Shown here: piece after piece, positions 54,301 to 63,570 of the stretch
Position numbering within the stretch: the stretch's first letter is position 1
Layout: the number at the start of each line of letters is the position of its first letter
NCBI GenBank assembly: GCA_964016105.1
Contig: CAXHEX010000004.1
Location: forward strand, 248,001-312,000
DNA: 64,000 nt
Direction: 5' to 3'
From: Ketobacter sp964016105
GTDB lineage: Bacteria; Pseudomonadota; Gammaproteobacteria; Pseudomonadales; Ketobacteraceae
Notes under the pieces: generated by a model
What the model was told of the DNA's origin: nothing
Seen by the model: the letters and a program-made list of their open reading frames with translations, nothing else
The model's database searches: none
Translations under genes and position numbers: made by a program

Positions 54301-57300
54301 GGCGCACCCACCAGCAATTTAGATAGCTCAGAATCAGGGGCGGCGTGGTTAGTTTGGGGAGCCTCTGGAGCAACGCGATCTACCCTAAATATGGCTGGCT
54401 TCAGTGCTGGTGATGGGTTGACCATTGCCGGAGCTGCAACGGGGGATCACCTTGGGTCCGTGGTAGACCTAAGTGGGGATTTGAATGGAGATGGCTACGA
54501 TGATTTGGTGGTGGTGTCGTCCCGTCAGGATGCCGGTGACGGGGATGCCGGAAGCGTTTATGTGGTTTGGGGGGAAGCTACACCGGGCAATGTGAATGTG
54601 GCTACGGATTTTAATACCTCAGTAGGATTTACCAACAGTAATGGCTTTGTCATTTTAGGGGCAGAGCCGGTTGATGAATTGGGTCACTACAGTACTACCG
54701 ATCCGAACAATGCCCAGTTTTTGGATGCCGGTGGAGACTTCAATGGAGATGGTATTAGCGATCTCATCATTGGGCATAATCAAAGTGATTTTAACGGTCA
54801 AAATAACGTTGGAGTGGCCTACGTTGTATTGGGTAAAACCGGAGTGAGTCGCGCTAATTTTAAACTGGATTCCTACGCAACCGAAGGTTTCGCTATCTAT
54901 CATAGCGCCACCAGTAACAGCTATGTGGGTCACAGTGTTCAGTACATTGGTGACTTTAATGGGGACGGCTATAACGATGTGATTATCGGAGCCCCGCAAT
55001 CCGATGGTGGTGCTGTGGATAGTGGTGAGTCCTATGTGGTATTTGGTCATGCTGGTCCCACTTTCACTGATCTTGATCTAGCTACTCTTAATGGTGCGAA
55101 CGGGTTTGTTATTTCTACTGCCAATGGTAGTGGCTTATTGGGGGGATCAGTTTCAAGTGCTGACCTGAATGGGGATGGTCTAACCGATCTTATAATTGGT
55201 GTAAACCAGGCTGATACCGGGGTTAACACCGACAATGGTGCCGCCATGGTTATTTATGGCAGTGTTAGTGCCACCTATAACAACATCAATCTTGAATCCT
55301 TAGGAACAGCAGGCTATCTGATTCACGGTGAGAGGAGTAACGATCGCAGTGGTTACGCCGTTAGGGGTATTGGCGATGTTAACGGCGACGGAATCGCTGA
55401 TATGGTCATATCATCTATTGATGACGCTGAAGGTGGGTTATCGGCTGGCGCCGCTTGGGTCATTTATGGCGAGTCAGGAACGGGTCGGGCCGACATTGAA
55501 TTAGAATCCTTAACTGGCGCAGTTGGGTTTAAGATCATTGGCGATCAGGCCGGTGACATGTTAGGTGGGTCCATTACTTCTAGTGATTTAAATGGCGATG
55601 GATATAGTGACCTAATAATGTCATCCGTGGCAGGTGATAACAATGGTGCTGACACTGGAGAGGTTAACGTCATTTGGGGGCAAGACTTTACGTCCAGTGT
55701 CTTCAGTGGGAATACCGGTAGTTCCAATGTGGATCATTTGGTGGGTACATCTAACGCGGATGTGATGGTTGGAAATGGCGGTGCGGATACAATTTCTTCA
55801 GGGTCGGGGGATGACACTCTCGTTGTTCCCGATTTTACCTTTGCGGCCATTAATGGAGGTAGAGGCAGGGACGTTCTGCAACTAACCGCTTCAGGGGTGG
55901 GGTTCGATCTTCGCAATGTCCCCTATGACAAAATGCAGGGGATCGAGGTAATCGATTTGGGGAGCGGTGGAAATACACTAACTCTCGATAAAATCAGTTT
56001 GTTGAAACTCAATGGCGAAGCCCGCAGCCTTTATGTAAATGGTGCAATTAACTCAGCCGTTATCTTAGATGCCAACGAGACGTGGACCCTGGCGGGTAGT
56101 GTGACAATTGGCCTCCTAACTTACAATCAATATGAGTTGGATTCAGTATCCTTGTTTGTCGCCTCGGATATAGTGCAACCTCTAACTCCCACTGCCCCCA
56201 GTGTAAACGCCATTAGTATTGATACCGCAACAGCGGGTGATGCTGTGACGTCTGATAATCAGCTTGTTTTTAGCGGTATCAGTGGCGCTTTTGAAACTAT
56301 CGAAATTTTTATAAATGGTGTTTCTGTGGGAACTGCCACTGCCACTATTGCGGGTACCTGGCTCTATGATCATTCCGGCGTTACCTTAAGCGATGGTGTG
56401 TACAGTATCACGGCACAGGCAACCAATCTTGGTGGTTACACATCGGCACTGTCATCGGTGCTTGCGGTAACAGTTGATACCACTATTCCAAGTACTCCCA
56501 CCATTCAAACCATATCGAACGACACGGGCATTCTAGGTGATGCCATAACCAGCGATGATACTCTGATATTCATTGGCTCTTCAGATAGCAGCATGACAAT
56601 TGAATTATTTGTGGATGGTGTTTCAATCGGTACCACCAGCTCTGATGGTGTGGGTAATTGGAGTTATGACTATTCTGCTACCCCACTTGCCGACGGGGTG
56701 TATACACTGACAGCTAATGCGGTGGATCAGGCGGGCAACGTTTCTGCTTTGTCGTCTGGGTTTGATGTTGTTATCGACAAGGGTCTACCGAGCCCACCCA
56801 GTATAACGGGTATATCCGGAGACAGTGGTGCTAATGATGGCATAACCAATGACAATACATTAGATATAAATGGAGCTGGGGAGGTGGGCGCGTTAGTGAC
56901 GGTGCTCATGGGCGGTAGCAGCATTGGAACCACTACCGTGACGGGTGCTGGCACTTGGGTGTTGAATTATTCAACAACAGTGTTAGCGGATGGGGCCTAT
57001 CAATTAACTGCAACCCAGTCCGACAGCGCCGGCAATGTGTCTTCCGTTAGCAGCCCCTATGATATCGCCGTTGATACCAGCGCACCGATAATATTGAGTA
57101 CCACGCCAGTGGATGACGGCAGCAATATTGGATTGTCAGACCCTTTGACGCTGATCTTCGACGAAGCGGTGATCACGAATACCGGAAACATTTCCATACG
57201 TCGTGTTAGCGACGATGTACTGTTCGAAACCATTCCAATAAACGATCCCAGGGTTACTGGAGCTGGAACCAACACCATAACAATTGATCCTGCCGGTATT

Positions 57301-60300
57301 TTTAGTGGTGGTGTTGACTACTATGTTCAAATTGACGCCTCTGCGTTGAGCAATGTGTCTGGAACCGGGTTTGCCGGTATCAGTAACACAACCGATTGGA
57401 ATTTCTCTATTGTACCCACACAGATCATTAGTTCTACGCCTTCGGATAATGCAACGGGGGTTGCGCTTAACACGGATATCAATATGACCTTTAATGAATC
57501 GGTCACTGCGAACAGCGGCAATATTTATATTCGAAAAACCAGTGATAACAGTATATGGGATACCATAGCGGTGGGGTCCCCTCAGGTGACAGGGTCAGGC
57601 AGCCCGAGTATAAACGTAACCTTATCGGATGTACTGGAGCCCGGCACCGATTACTACGTTACTATCGACCCCGGTACATTCGTCAATGGAGTTGGTGTTA
57701 GCTATTCAGGCATTTCCGTTACTACAGATTTTAGTTTTACTTCAATTTCTGCCGCTATACCTACGGTAGTGGATGTAACATCAAGTAATGCCGATGGCAC
57801 CTACGGTGTAGGCGACACTATTGCGGTTGAGGTGCAATTCAGTGAAGCCGTTAATGTGACATTGGGTGTGCCTCAGCTCGCACTGGATCTGGATGTGATC
57901 GATGTGATATTGGCCTATGCCAGTGGCTCCGGTAGTGACACTTTGATTTTCCAGTACCCTGTGGTGTTGGGTGATGCCAGTGCCGACCTTGATTATATCG
58001 CTTCCTCTGCATTGAGTCTGAATTCCGCCAGAATTCGTAGCCTTAATTATGTTGATGCCGATCTAACTCTGGCAAACCCAGGGGCTCCCGGCTCCCTAGC
58101 AAGCAATAAAAATATTGTGATTGATACCGGCCTATTGGATGTGAGTAACTTAACATCAGCCCATGGGTTTATGGTGGATTCTGATCAAGCCAATGCCGGA
58201 TTGGGCGTTTCCGTCAGTAGGGTGGGTGACGTAAATGGCGATGGATTCGAAGATTTCATTGCAGGAGCCCCGGCTGAAAATGGAGGACAGGGCGCTGTCT
58301 ATGTGATTTATGGGCAGCCAGGTGCAAGCAGAAGCAACCTGGTGACCTCGTCAATCTCCAATGGAGTCAATGGCTTCAAAATTTATAGCAACACGGTGGG
58401 AGACAAGTTGGGCATGGCCGCAGGTGGGGCGGGGGATTTTAATCACGATGGCTATGGGGATGTGTATGTTATCGCATCTGGTGCCAGTGATTACGCCACC
58501 AATGCCGGTGTGCTTTATATCGTGTATGGTAAAAGCAGCAACACCGATATTGATATTGGTAGCTTCAGTAGCATTGATGGCATTGTGGTACATAGTGCTG
58601 AGGCGGGTGCCCTGATGGGTGAATCTTCTGACCTTACTTCCACTAACGGGCAAACGGTGGATTCCGGCGGCGATTATAATGGGGATGGCATTGATGATAT
58701 TGTGCTAGGCCTACCCAGTAGTGATGAGGGCGGAAATAACAGTGGCAAAGCCTATGTTTTGTTTGGGCAAAAAACCTCGGGTTTAAGCACGATCGATCTT
58801 GATTTGATCTCCAGCTCAGGACCTCAAGGTATGTTAATCGGTGGTGCCACTGCAAATTCAGAATTGGGTCAAAGCGTGGGATTCATAGGGGACTTTAATG
58901 CCGATGGCTATGACGATGTGGCGGTATCTGGCTGGCTTTCAGATGATCTGGTGAGTGATGGAGGCCAGGCATTTGTGCTGTATGGTAAGCCGGGGCCCTA
59001 TTTTGCGAGCTTGGATGTGAGCAGCTTGAACGCCAGTGATGGCGTTAAAATCGTGTCTAGTGAAGTGGGAGGCAAGCTGGGGCATTCCGTTGCAGGGGGG
59101 GATTTCAACGGCGATGGCATCAGTGATCTAATGGTGTCGCATCACGGATTCGATACTGAGACAGGGCAAGCTCATGTTGTTTACGGTAGTGCGGGCGCCA
59201 TACCCGGCACTATCGATGTGGATACCATGTTAAGCAATGTTGGCTATGGTATTGCTGGTGTAGCAACAGGTGACCGCACTGGCAGTAGCATTGCTAACGC
59301 GGGTGACTTTAATGCCGATGGTATCGACGATATTTTAGTGTCAGCTTATTGGCATGATGGGGACGGCAGTGACAGTGGTGCTGCCTGGTTGGTGACAGGT
59401 CAGGCGGGAACAACCCGAGCTGATATTCTGCTGGGTTCTCTTGATATTGCTGACGGCATAAAGATTGTGGGTGATCAGGCTGGAGATCATCTTGGCCAAG
59501 GGGTTGCTTCGGCTGATGTGAACGGCGACGGCTTTTCTGATCTTATCGCTGCGGCTCCCCAAGGTGATAATGGGGCCAGTGACGCAGGGGAAGCCATTGT
59601 GCTCTGGGGCCAGGAGTTTCATAGCATGAACAATTACGGCCTTGTGGGCGATAGTGGGATCGATAATCTGGTGGGCAGCAGCGGCAGTGAAACATTGAGT
59701 GGCGGTGGGGGAGCCGATGCTATCTGCGCGGGTGCCGGTGATGATGTGTTAGAGGTCAGTGATACCAGTTTCTTCCGTATTGATGGGGGGCTGGGTAACG
59801 ATACTCTGCGTATGAATACCACAGCAGCTACTCTTAATATTGTTTCACTTGGGCCTGAGGTAATTAAAAGTGTTGAGGTGATTGATTTAGGTGACAGTGG
59901 TAATAGCTTGACCCTAAGCAAGTCCAGTGTGGCCGCGTTAAGTGAGAACACCAGTTCCTTATTTGTGCGTGGTGGGAGTAGTGATACCGTGAATAGCAGT
60001 GCTGGAGATGCCTGGGTGAGCACCGGAATTCAGAACATTAGCGGCGTAGATTATGAAATTTACCTGGACGGAGCTGTAACGCTCTATATTGAAACCGGAA
60101 TTAATACCGGCACTTTGGGTAGCTTTCAAAGTAGCCAGCAGTATACCTTCGATACGACGGCTTCCGGTGCGAACGTCACTGGCGATGTGGTGGATTTTCC
60201 TGTTCTGATCCGAATTTCCAGTGCCATTCAATCCACCTTGCAATTGGATTACGACGATATACGGTTCAGTGATGCTGATGGAATCAGCTGGCTCCCATTT

Positions 60301-61128
60301 GAGATTGAACCAGGAGCAACAGGCGAAATTTATGCTTGGGTGCTGGTTCCCCAGGTAGATGGCAACAGTAACAGCGACTATATCGTCATGCATTACAATG
60401 ATAGGATAAACGGCGATGTACCCAATGGCGAAGACCCTGCTGGCCTATGGAAAGATTACGCAGGTGTATGGCACTTTGACGAAGGCAGTAGCGGTACCGC
60501 TTATGATTCCTCAGCCTATCAAAATCATGCCGCAGAAATATCCTCAACAGTGAGTGTGAACACGAATAAGTTAATTGGCCATGGCCGGGATTTTCAGGGG
60601 GGAGATCGTTTGCAAGTTCCCTATGATACTGCCCTAAATGTAGATAACAGGCCTTTTACGATTGAAGCTTGGGTTAGAGAAGACGTGGTGCTCACATTGA
60701 TTGCTAACTTGGCTTCTACCTGGATGTCTCGAGGCAGCGGTGATTTTAGTTGGGAATTAATAGGTAAAGCCGGGATACTCACTTTTATTTCGGCGCCAGA
60801 GTTCAGTATTACAGAGTCGCTTTTTAGCTCCACCACCCGTAGTTTCAATGGCGGGGGATTTATTCTTGCTGGAAGTTCATGGCTCTACACCACTCTGGTT
60901 GTGGACCCTGCAACGGGCGTTACTATTTATGGCGACGGCGTTAAAATGGGCAGTACTGGTATCTATCGGAATTCAGAAGATGGCTCTGCCTTTCTGATGG
61001 GGGGTAGTAACTGTGATCAACAAATGGATGAAATTCGGTATGGGCGCTTTGCCAGTGATGCTAATCGAATTAAATTAAATTACGAAAATCAAAAACTAAG
61101 TTCGAGTCTAGTTTCACCTCAATTTTAG
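51394..61128 (+). CDS. Giant multidomain FG-GAP/Ig-like predicted surface lipoprotein
   Basis: A 3244-residue protein. The TTG start with GGAG at 8 nt gives a lipoprotein signal (VIGQIMLAVSC, C21) with glycine next, compatible with the outer membrane. In order: five Ig-like domains of about 100 residues (about 70-577), two SbsA-type Ig domains (578-799), a further beta-domain (800-919), seven FG-GAP blades with DxNxDGxxD calcium motifs (930-1433), an RTX-like patch (VGNGGADTISSG) and beta-domain (to 1593); then three Ig, two SbsA, one beta-domain, seven FG-GAP and another RTX-like unit (to about 2905); finally a DUF2341-like and LamG-like lectin region (2906-3244). No LPXTG, PEP-CTERM or C-terminal membrane anchor is seen. 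Adhesion or polysaccharide binding is inferred from the domains. Confidence 0.88.
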   Translation: MLSNLARALFVIGQIMLAVSCGGEGDASSQADALDEVAVSDLESSDALLNYVADGVERNSNLTPSLSASLDQQSGYLRPVITALWWDSLPHGEGRIVENAIDFSGTSEPYHIVELWLNDELAGSTIANRAGEWRLYYTSVLLNPGAYDARVISVSRENTRVAAADVFQFRYDLSLPETPSVSSISTDSHGPSDGYTNDGTLLFSGNMVYEPGLVVTIFMDGVDIGGAVVQEDGTWYFDHSSVELADGSYAVTAQASVLGLVSAMSPPFQLVVDRSNPVPPNLSGISEDTGSNGSDGITNDNQLIFAGTAEPHASVRLRIDTVVVGTATADANGNWQLDYQSSILSMGSYNVELEATDRAGNRSDWSSPFPIRIDTVAPDPVLNLVVEPDTGLMGDGITATGALQIRGLAEVGATVYVFANNTVVGSALVDGGGDWLVDLSSTPIADGTYGITAQVEDVAGNRSALSAPVNIVVDSQDPAIPAITEINSDTGTLGDGVTSDNTLVISGVAEAGSSVEIYVDTVSVGTSAADGSGVWLFDYTSTTLADGSHTITATATDVTGNTSGNSSIFDLTVDTNDPDVMTLVPMNGAIDVAMSSGVSIEFNESIFESVGSFRLRRTADNSLVEAVDVSDTAIDAVTNTVSVEFSSTLHGGTQYFVELDANSYADLAGNRFNGIAGSAAWVFTTEDTALISAVPADQAINVALDASLVLTFNEPVIANSGDIRIRRSVDDAVVDTIDINSGQVVGSGSANLVISQSEVLEPNTAYYIELDPGALVNGNNVSYSGFIGNTFLRFSTANVAVPTVTNVTSSTADGNYSGNDTILIEIEFSEIVNVTGSPQLLMDLDSADRFINYLGGSGTNQLQFEYLVATGDTKLDLDYAATDSLVLNGGSIRSQNNANATLDLPTPGVGASLSGNKNINITAAALDISSLTPSDGFLIEGSEASLLSFGHSISSGGDFNGDGFSDLVIGAPTSNLDSSESGAAWLVWGASGATRSTLNMAGFSAGDGLTIAGAATGDHLGSVVDLSGDLNGDGYDDLVVVSSRQDAGDGDAGSVYVVWGEATPGNVNVATDFNTSVGFTNSNGFVILGAEPVDELGHYSTTDPNNAQFLDAGGDFNGDGISDLIIGHNQSDFNGQNNVGVAYVVLGKTGVSRANFKLDSYATEGFAIYHSATSNSYVGHSVQYIGDFNGDGYNDVIIGAPQSDGGAVDSGESYVVFGHAGPTFTDLDLATLNGANGFVISTANGSGLLGGSVSSADLNGDGLTDLIIGVNQADTGVNTDNGAAMVIYGSVSATYNNINLESLGTAGYLIHGERSNDRSGYAVRGIGDVNGDGIADMVISSIDDAEGGLSAGAAWVIYGESGTGRADIELESLTGAVGFKIIGDQAGDMLGGSITSSDLNGDGYSDLIMSSVAGDNNGADTGEVNVIWGQDFTSSVFSGNTGSSNVDHLVGTSNADVMVGNGGADTISSGSGDDTLVVPDFTFAAINGGRGRDVLQLTASGVGFDLRNVPYDKMQGIEVIDLGSGGNTLTLDKISLLKLNGEARSLYVNGAINSAVILDANETWTLAGSVTIGLLTYNQYELDSVSLFVASDIVQPLTPTAPSVNAISIDTATAGDAVTSDNQLVFSGISGAFETIEIFINGVSVGTATATIAGTWLYDHSGVTLSDGVYSITAQATNLGGYTSALSSVLAVTVDTTIPSTPTIQTISNDTGILGDAITSDDTLIFIGSSDSSMTIELFVDGVSIGTTSSDGVGNWSYDYSATPLADGVYTLTANAVDQAGNVSALSSGFDVVIDKGLPSPPSITGISGDSGANDGITNDNTLDINGAGEVGALVTVLMGGSSIGTTTVTGAGTWVLNYSTTVLADGAYQLTATQSDSAGNVSSVSSPYDIAVDTSAPIILSTTPVDDGSNIGLSDPLTLIFDEAVITNTGNISIRRVSDDVLFETIPINDPRVTGAGTNTITIDPAGIFSGGVDYYVQIDASALSNVSGTGFAGISNTTDWNFSIVPTQIISSTPSDNATGVALNTDINMTFNESVTANSGNIYIRKTSDNSIWDTIAVGSPQVTGSGSPSINVTLSDVLEPGTDYYVTIDPGTFVNGVGVSYSGISVTTDFSFTSISAAIPTVVDVTSSNADGTYGVGDTIAVEVQFSEAVNVTLGVPQLALDLDVIDVILAYASGSGSDTLIFQYPVVLGDASADLDYIASSALSLNSARIRSLNYVDADLTLANPGAPGSLASNKNIVIDTGLLDVSNLTSAHGFMVDSDQANAGLGVSVSRVGDVNGDGFEDFIAGAPAENGGQGAVYVIYGQPGASRSNLVTSSISNGVNGFKIYSNTVGDKLGMAAGGAGDFNHDGYGDVYVIASGASDYATNAGVLYIVYGKSSNTDIDIGSFSSIDGIVVHSAEAGALMGESSDLTSTNGQTVDSGGDYNGDGIDDIVLGLPSSDEGGNNSGKAYVLFGQKTSGLSTIDLDLISSSGPQGMLIGGATANSELGQSVGFIGDFNADGYDDVAVSGWLSDDLVSDGGQAFVLYGKPGPYFASLDVSSLNASDGVKIVSSEVGGKLGHSVAGGDFNGDGISDLMVSHHGFDTETGQAHVVYGSAGAIPGTIDVDTMLSNVGYGIAGVATGDRTGSSIANAGDFNADGIDDILVSAYWHDGDGSDSGAAWLVTGQAGTTRADILLGSLDIADGIKIVGDQAGDHLGQGVASADVNGDGFSDLIAAAPQGDNGASDAGEAIVLWGQEFHSMNNYGLVGDSGIDNLVGSSGSETLSGGGGADAICAGAGDDVLEVSDTSFFRIDGGLGNDTLRMNTTAATLNIVSLGPEVIKSVEVIDLGDSGNSLTLSKSSVAALSENTSSLFVRGGSSDTVNSSAGDAWVSTGIQNISGVDYEIYLDGAVTLYIETGINTGTLGSFQSSQQYTFDTTASGANVTGDVVDFPVLIRISSAIQSTLQLDYDDIRFSDADGISWLPFEIEPGATGEIYAWVLVPQVDGNSNSDYIVMHYNDRINGDVPNGEDPAGLWKDYAGVWHFDEGSSGTAYDSSAYQNHAAEISSTVSVNTNKLIGHGRDFQGGDRLQVPYDTALNVDNRPFTIEAWVREDVVLTLIANLASTWMSRGSGDFSWELIGKAGILTFISAPEFSITESLFSSTTRSFNGGGFILAGSSWLYTTLVVDPATGVTIYGDGVKMGSTGIYRNSEDGSAFLMGGSNCDQQMDEIRYGRFASDANRIKLNYENQKLSSSLVSPQF
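52228..56170 (+). repeat. Super-module copy 1 inside the giant gene
   Basis: This block encodes three Ig-like domains, two SbsA-type domains, a SwmB-like beta domain, seven FG-GAP blades and an RTX-like tail. Its order, spacing and even blade-specific inserts are repeated in the next block, about 3.95 kb downstream. DNA similarity is diverged, so the relation is best seen in protein. Confidence 0.8.
56173..60110 (+). repeat. Super-module copy 2 inside the giant gene
   Basis: This is the adjacent second copy of the module. Matching landmarks include the last propeller blade (IVGDQAGDHLGQ here, IIGDQAGDMLGG in copy 1), the longer third blade before the GGDYNGDG/GGDFNGDG motif, the NADGTYGVGDTI/TADGNYSGNDTI beta domain, and EVIDLG..GN(S/T)LTL after the RTX-like patch. 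Offsets between landmarks stay near 3.92-3.96 kb. Confidence 0.8.
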
Positions 61129-61140
61129 GGGAAAATAAAA

Positions 61141-62094
61141 ATGCAAAAACGCTCGTTAGGAAACTCTGACATTCAGATCGCACCGATGGTGTTTGGCGGC
61201 AATGTGTTTGGATGGACGGTAGACCAGAAGCAATCCTACAGTTTGTTGGATGGCTGTGTGGACCTGGGGATCAATATGATTGATTCAGCCAATGTCTATT
61301 CAGCTTGGGTTGACGGCAATGAGGGCGGTGAATCTGAAGCGGTTATTGGAAACTGGTTGTCCCAGAGCGGCAAGCGGGATCAGGTTTTGTTGGCTACTAA
61401 AGTGGGAATCCCCATGGGTGATGACCCCGGTGGGCTATCGAAACAATCAATTATTAAAGCAGCAGAAGATTCCCTGAAACGTCTGAAGACCGATTACATT
61501 GATGTTTACTACGCCCATCGGGATGATCCTGATGTCACCTTTGATGAAACATTTTCCGCTTTCGAGCAACTCATTAAGGATGGTAAAGTAAGGGCTATTG
61601 CTTCTTCCAACTACAGTGCAGAGCGCCTAAAGGCTGCAATCACCTTCGCCCAGGAAAATCATCTGCCTCAATTCGTTGCCCACCAACCTGAATATAATTT
61701 GTTTGATCGTTCTGGATACGAAAAGGCATTGGAGCCCGTATGTCGGGATCTCAGTGTTGGGGTAGTCACTTACTTCTCTTTGGCCAGCGGCTTTCTGTCG
61801 GGAAAATACAGAACTAAAAAAGATTTGGAACAATCCAGTAGAGGTGCAGGCTTTCTTGAAAAGTACCTGACCGACAGAGGTTTGAAGATCCTAAAGGCCC
61901 TGGATGAAGTCGCCAGCCAACATAACTCAAACCCGGCTGCCGTGGCCTTAGCATGGATTGCCCATCGTTCAAGTATCACCGCCCCCATCGCCAGTGCTAC
62001 AACCCTGCCTCAACTTGAGCAGCTCGCCAATGCGGCGATGCTCACTCTCACCGAGGCTGATATGGCGTGTTTAAATGATGCCAGTGCCTATTAA
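61141..62094 (+). CDS. Aldo/keto reductase
   Basis: An NADPH-dependent oxidoreductase of 317 residues with the TIM-barrel catalytic tetrad D48, Y53, K87 and H126 (NMIDSANVYS, LLATKVG, YYAHRDD). The late SSITAPIASATTLPQLEQ segment binds the cofactor phosphate in the family. It has no signal peptide. It begins 12 bp after the giant gene, with GGGGAAAA upstream, and is followed by the TldD-like gene at 26 bp, so it appears to be in that operon. Its substrate is unknown. Confidence 0.92.
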   Translation: MQKRSLGNSDIQIAPMVFGGNVFGWTVDQKQSYSLLDGCVDLGINMIDSANVYSAWVDGNEGGESEAVIGNWLSQSGKRDQVLLATKVGIPMGDDPGGLSKQSIIKAAEDSLKRLKTDYIDVYYAHRDDPDVTFDETFSAFEQLIKDGKVRAIASSNYSAERLKAAITFAQENHLPQFVAHQPEYNLFDRSGYEKALEPVCRDLSVGVVTYFSLASGFLSGKYRTKKDLEQSSRGAGFLEKYLTDRGLKILKALDEVASQHNSNPAAVALAWIAHRSSITAPIASATTLPQLEQLANAAMLTLTEADMACLNDASAY

Positions 62095-62120
62095 TCCCGC
62101 ACCAACATGGTCTTATAGGA

Positions 62121-63569
62121 ATGCCAATGCTCGATACAGTCCGGCAGCGCTTTAAATCTCTTAACCCTAAAGCGCAGTTTTGCTCACTGCGTTACGTAGA
62201 AACCCGATCTGAAGCGCTGTCCGTAAGAAAAGATGTGCAACAGCCCATTGGCCGTGTGCTTGATCGGGGAGCCATGATCAGCGTACAAACGGATTCAGGA
62301 TTTGGTTATGCCGCTACATCGGATTTGTCCGTTAGTGGTCTGAATCGTGCGCTTAAACAGGCACAGCATTGGGCTGATATTAGCGCCGGAGCTAATCTTG
62401 TGGACTACAGCCAGTTAGAGTTTCCTTCTGCCACAGGCCTTTATAAGGGCGCTGGCACTGAAGCCACCCTTGACTGGAATCGACGCTATATATTGGATCT
62501 ATTGATGACAGAATCCAATGCCTGTGCATACGACTCCCGTATCGTAGACTGGTCCGTTTACTTGGAGCGCCTTGAGAGTAGGCAACTTTATCTGACGTCC
62601 CAGGGCGGCGACCTAGAGCAGCATTTTCAATATCTCATTCCCAGCCTAACGGTAACCGCCTATGCCGATGGAGAAGCCCAAACCCGCAGTCTGGGTGGGC
62701 AGTACAATGGTTTTTGTCAGCAAGGTGGTTTGAACATTCTCGACAACGCAGGATTAGTGGGAGCGGGTGCCAGAGTGGCGGATGAGGCACTGCAATTACT
62801 GACGGCACCCCAATGCCCCACGGATCAGCGAGATCTTCTACTCATGCCGGAGCAGATGATGCTGCAAATCCATGAGTCCATTGGTCACCCCCTGGAGTTG
62901 GATCGGATTCTGGGTGATGAGCGCAATTACGCCGGCACCAGTTTCGTTACCCCTGATATGTTTGGTCACTATCAATATGGATCGTCATTACTTAACGTGA
63001 GCTACGATCCTTCTGTTCAACATGAATTTGCCAGTTATGGGTGGGATGACGAAGGCGCCGTGGCCAGCAAGGAACTGTTGATTGAAGGTGGTGTGTTAAA
63101 GCGGGCCTTAGGTGGTCAACTTTCTCAGGCCCGTGGGAATCTGCCTGGGGTAGCCAATAGCCGGGCCTGTAACTGGAATCGTCCGCCCATGGATCGTATG
63201 GCCAATCTTAATATTGAGCCCGGTGACACACCTTTCGAGAAAATGGTTTCGGAAGTGGAACGGGGTGTGCTGATGAATACCAATTCCTCCTGGTCCATTG
63301 ATGATTCCCGCAATAAATTTCAGTTCGGTTGTGAGTGGGGGCAGTTAATTGAAAACGGTGAATTAACTCAAGTGGTGAAAAACCCCGGTTATCGGGGCGT
63401 GTCTGCCACGTTCTGGCGCTCGTTGAAGTCGGTAGGGAATCAAGACTCAGTACACGTTATGGGCACACCGTTTTGTGGCAAAGGCGAGCCCAATCAGGTG
63501 ATCAGGGTGGGGCATGCATCCCCACCTTGCTTATTCTCTTCCATTGATGTTTTCGGTGGGGAGAGTTGA
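62121..63569 (+). CDS. TldD-like metalloprotease subunit
   Basis: A 482-residue member of the TldD/PmbA family. The zinc motif HESIGH with H251, E252 and H256 is intact, followed by PLELDRILGDERNYAG. TldD pairs with TldE/PmbA to form a protease that trims unfolded peptides, for example in microcin B17 maturation and CcdA degradation. The N-terminus (MPMLDTVRQRFKSLN) differs from E. coli TldD, so this may be a paralogue rather than the housekeeping copy. It is followed after 1 nt by the TldE-like partner. Confidence 0.88.
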   Translation: MPMLDTVRQRFKSLNPKAQFCSLRYVETRSEALSVRKDVQQPIGRVLDRGAMISVQTDSGFGYAATSDLSVSGLNRALKQAQHWADISAGANLVDYSQLEFPSATGLYKGAGTEATLDWNRRYILDLLMTESNACAYDSRIVDWSVYLERLESRQLYLTSQGGDLEQHFQYLIPSLTVTAYADGEAQTRSLGGQYNGFCQQGGLNILDNAGLVGAGARVADEALQLLTAPQCPTDQRDLLLMPEQMMLQIHESIGHPLELDRILGDERNYAGTSFVTPDMFGHYQYGSSLLNVSYDPSVQHEFASYGWDDEGAVASKELLIEGGVLKRALGGQLSQARGNLPGVANSRACNWNRPPMDRMANLNIEPGDTPFEKMVSEVERGVLMNTNSSWSIDDSRNKFQFGCEWGQLIENGELTQVVKNPGYRGVSATFWRSLKSVGNQDSVHVMGTPFCGKGEPNQVIRVGHASPPCLFSSIDVFGGES

Positions 63570-63570
63570 T

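Noticed and set aside
54180..59640. Regular GGNGATGG-rich repeats as a CRISPR-like or satellite array
   Set aside because: They are coding FG-GAP calcium motifs at varied spacing in a single long frame.
57136..60393. Several minus-strand frames of 60-144 codons inside the giant gene
   Set aside because: All are shadows of the repeated Asp/Gly/Ser-rich coding strand.
60110..61128. C-terminal sortase or PEP-CTERM anchor on the giant protein
   Set aside because: The C-terminus is a lectin-like fold ending SSSLVSPQF, with no LPXTG, no PEP motif and no hydrophobic helix.
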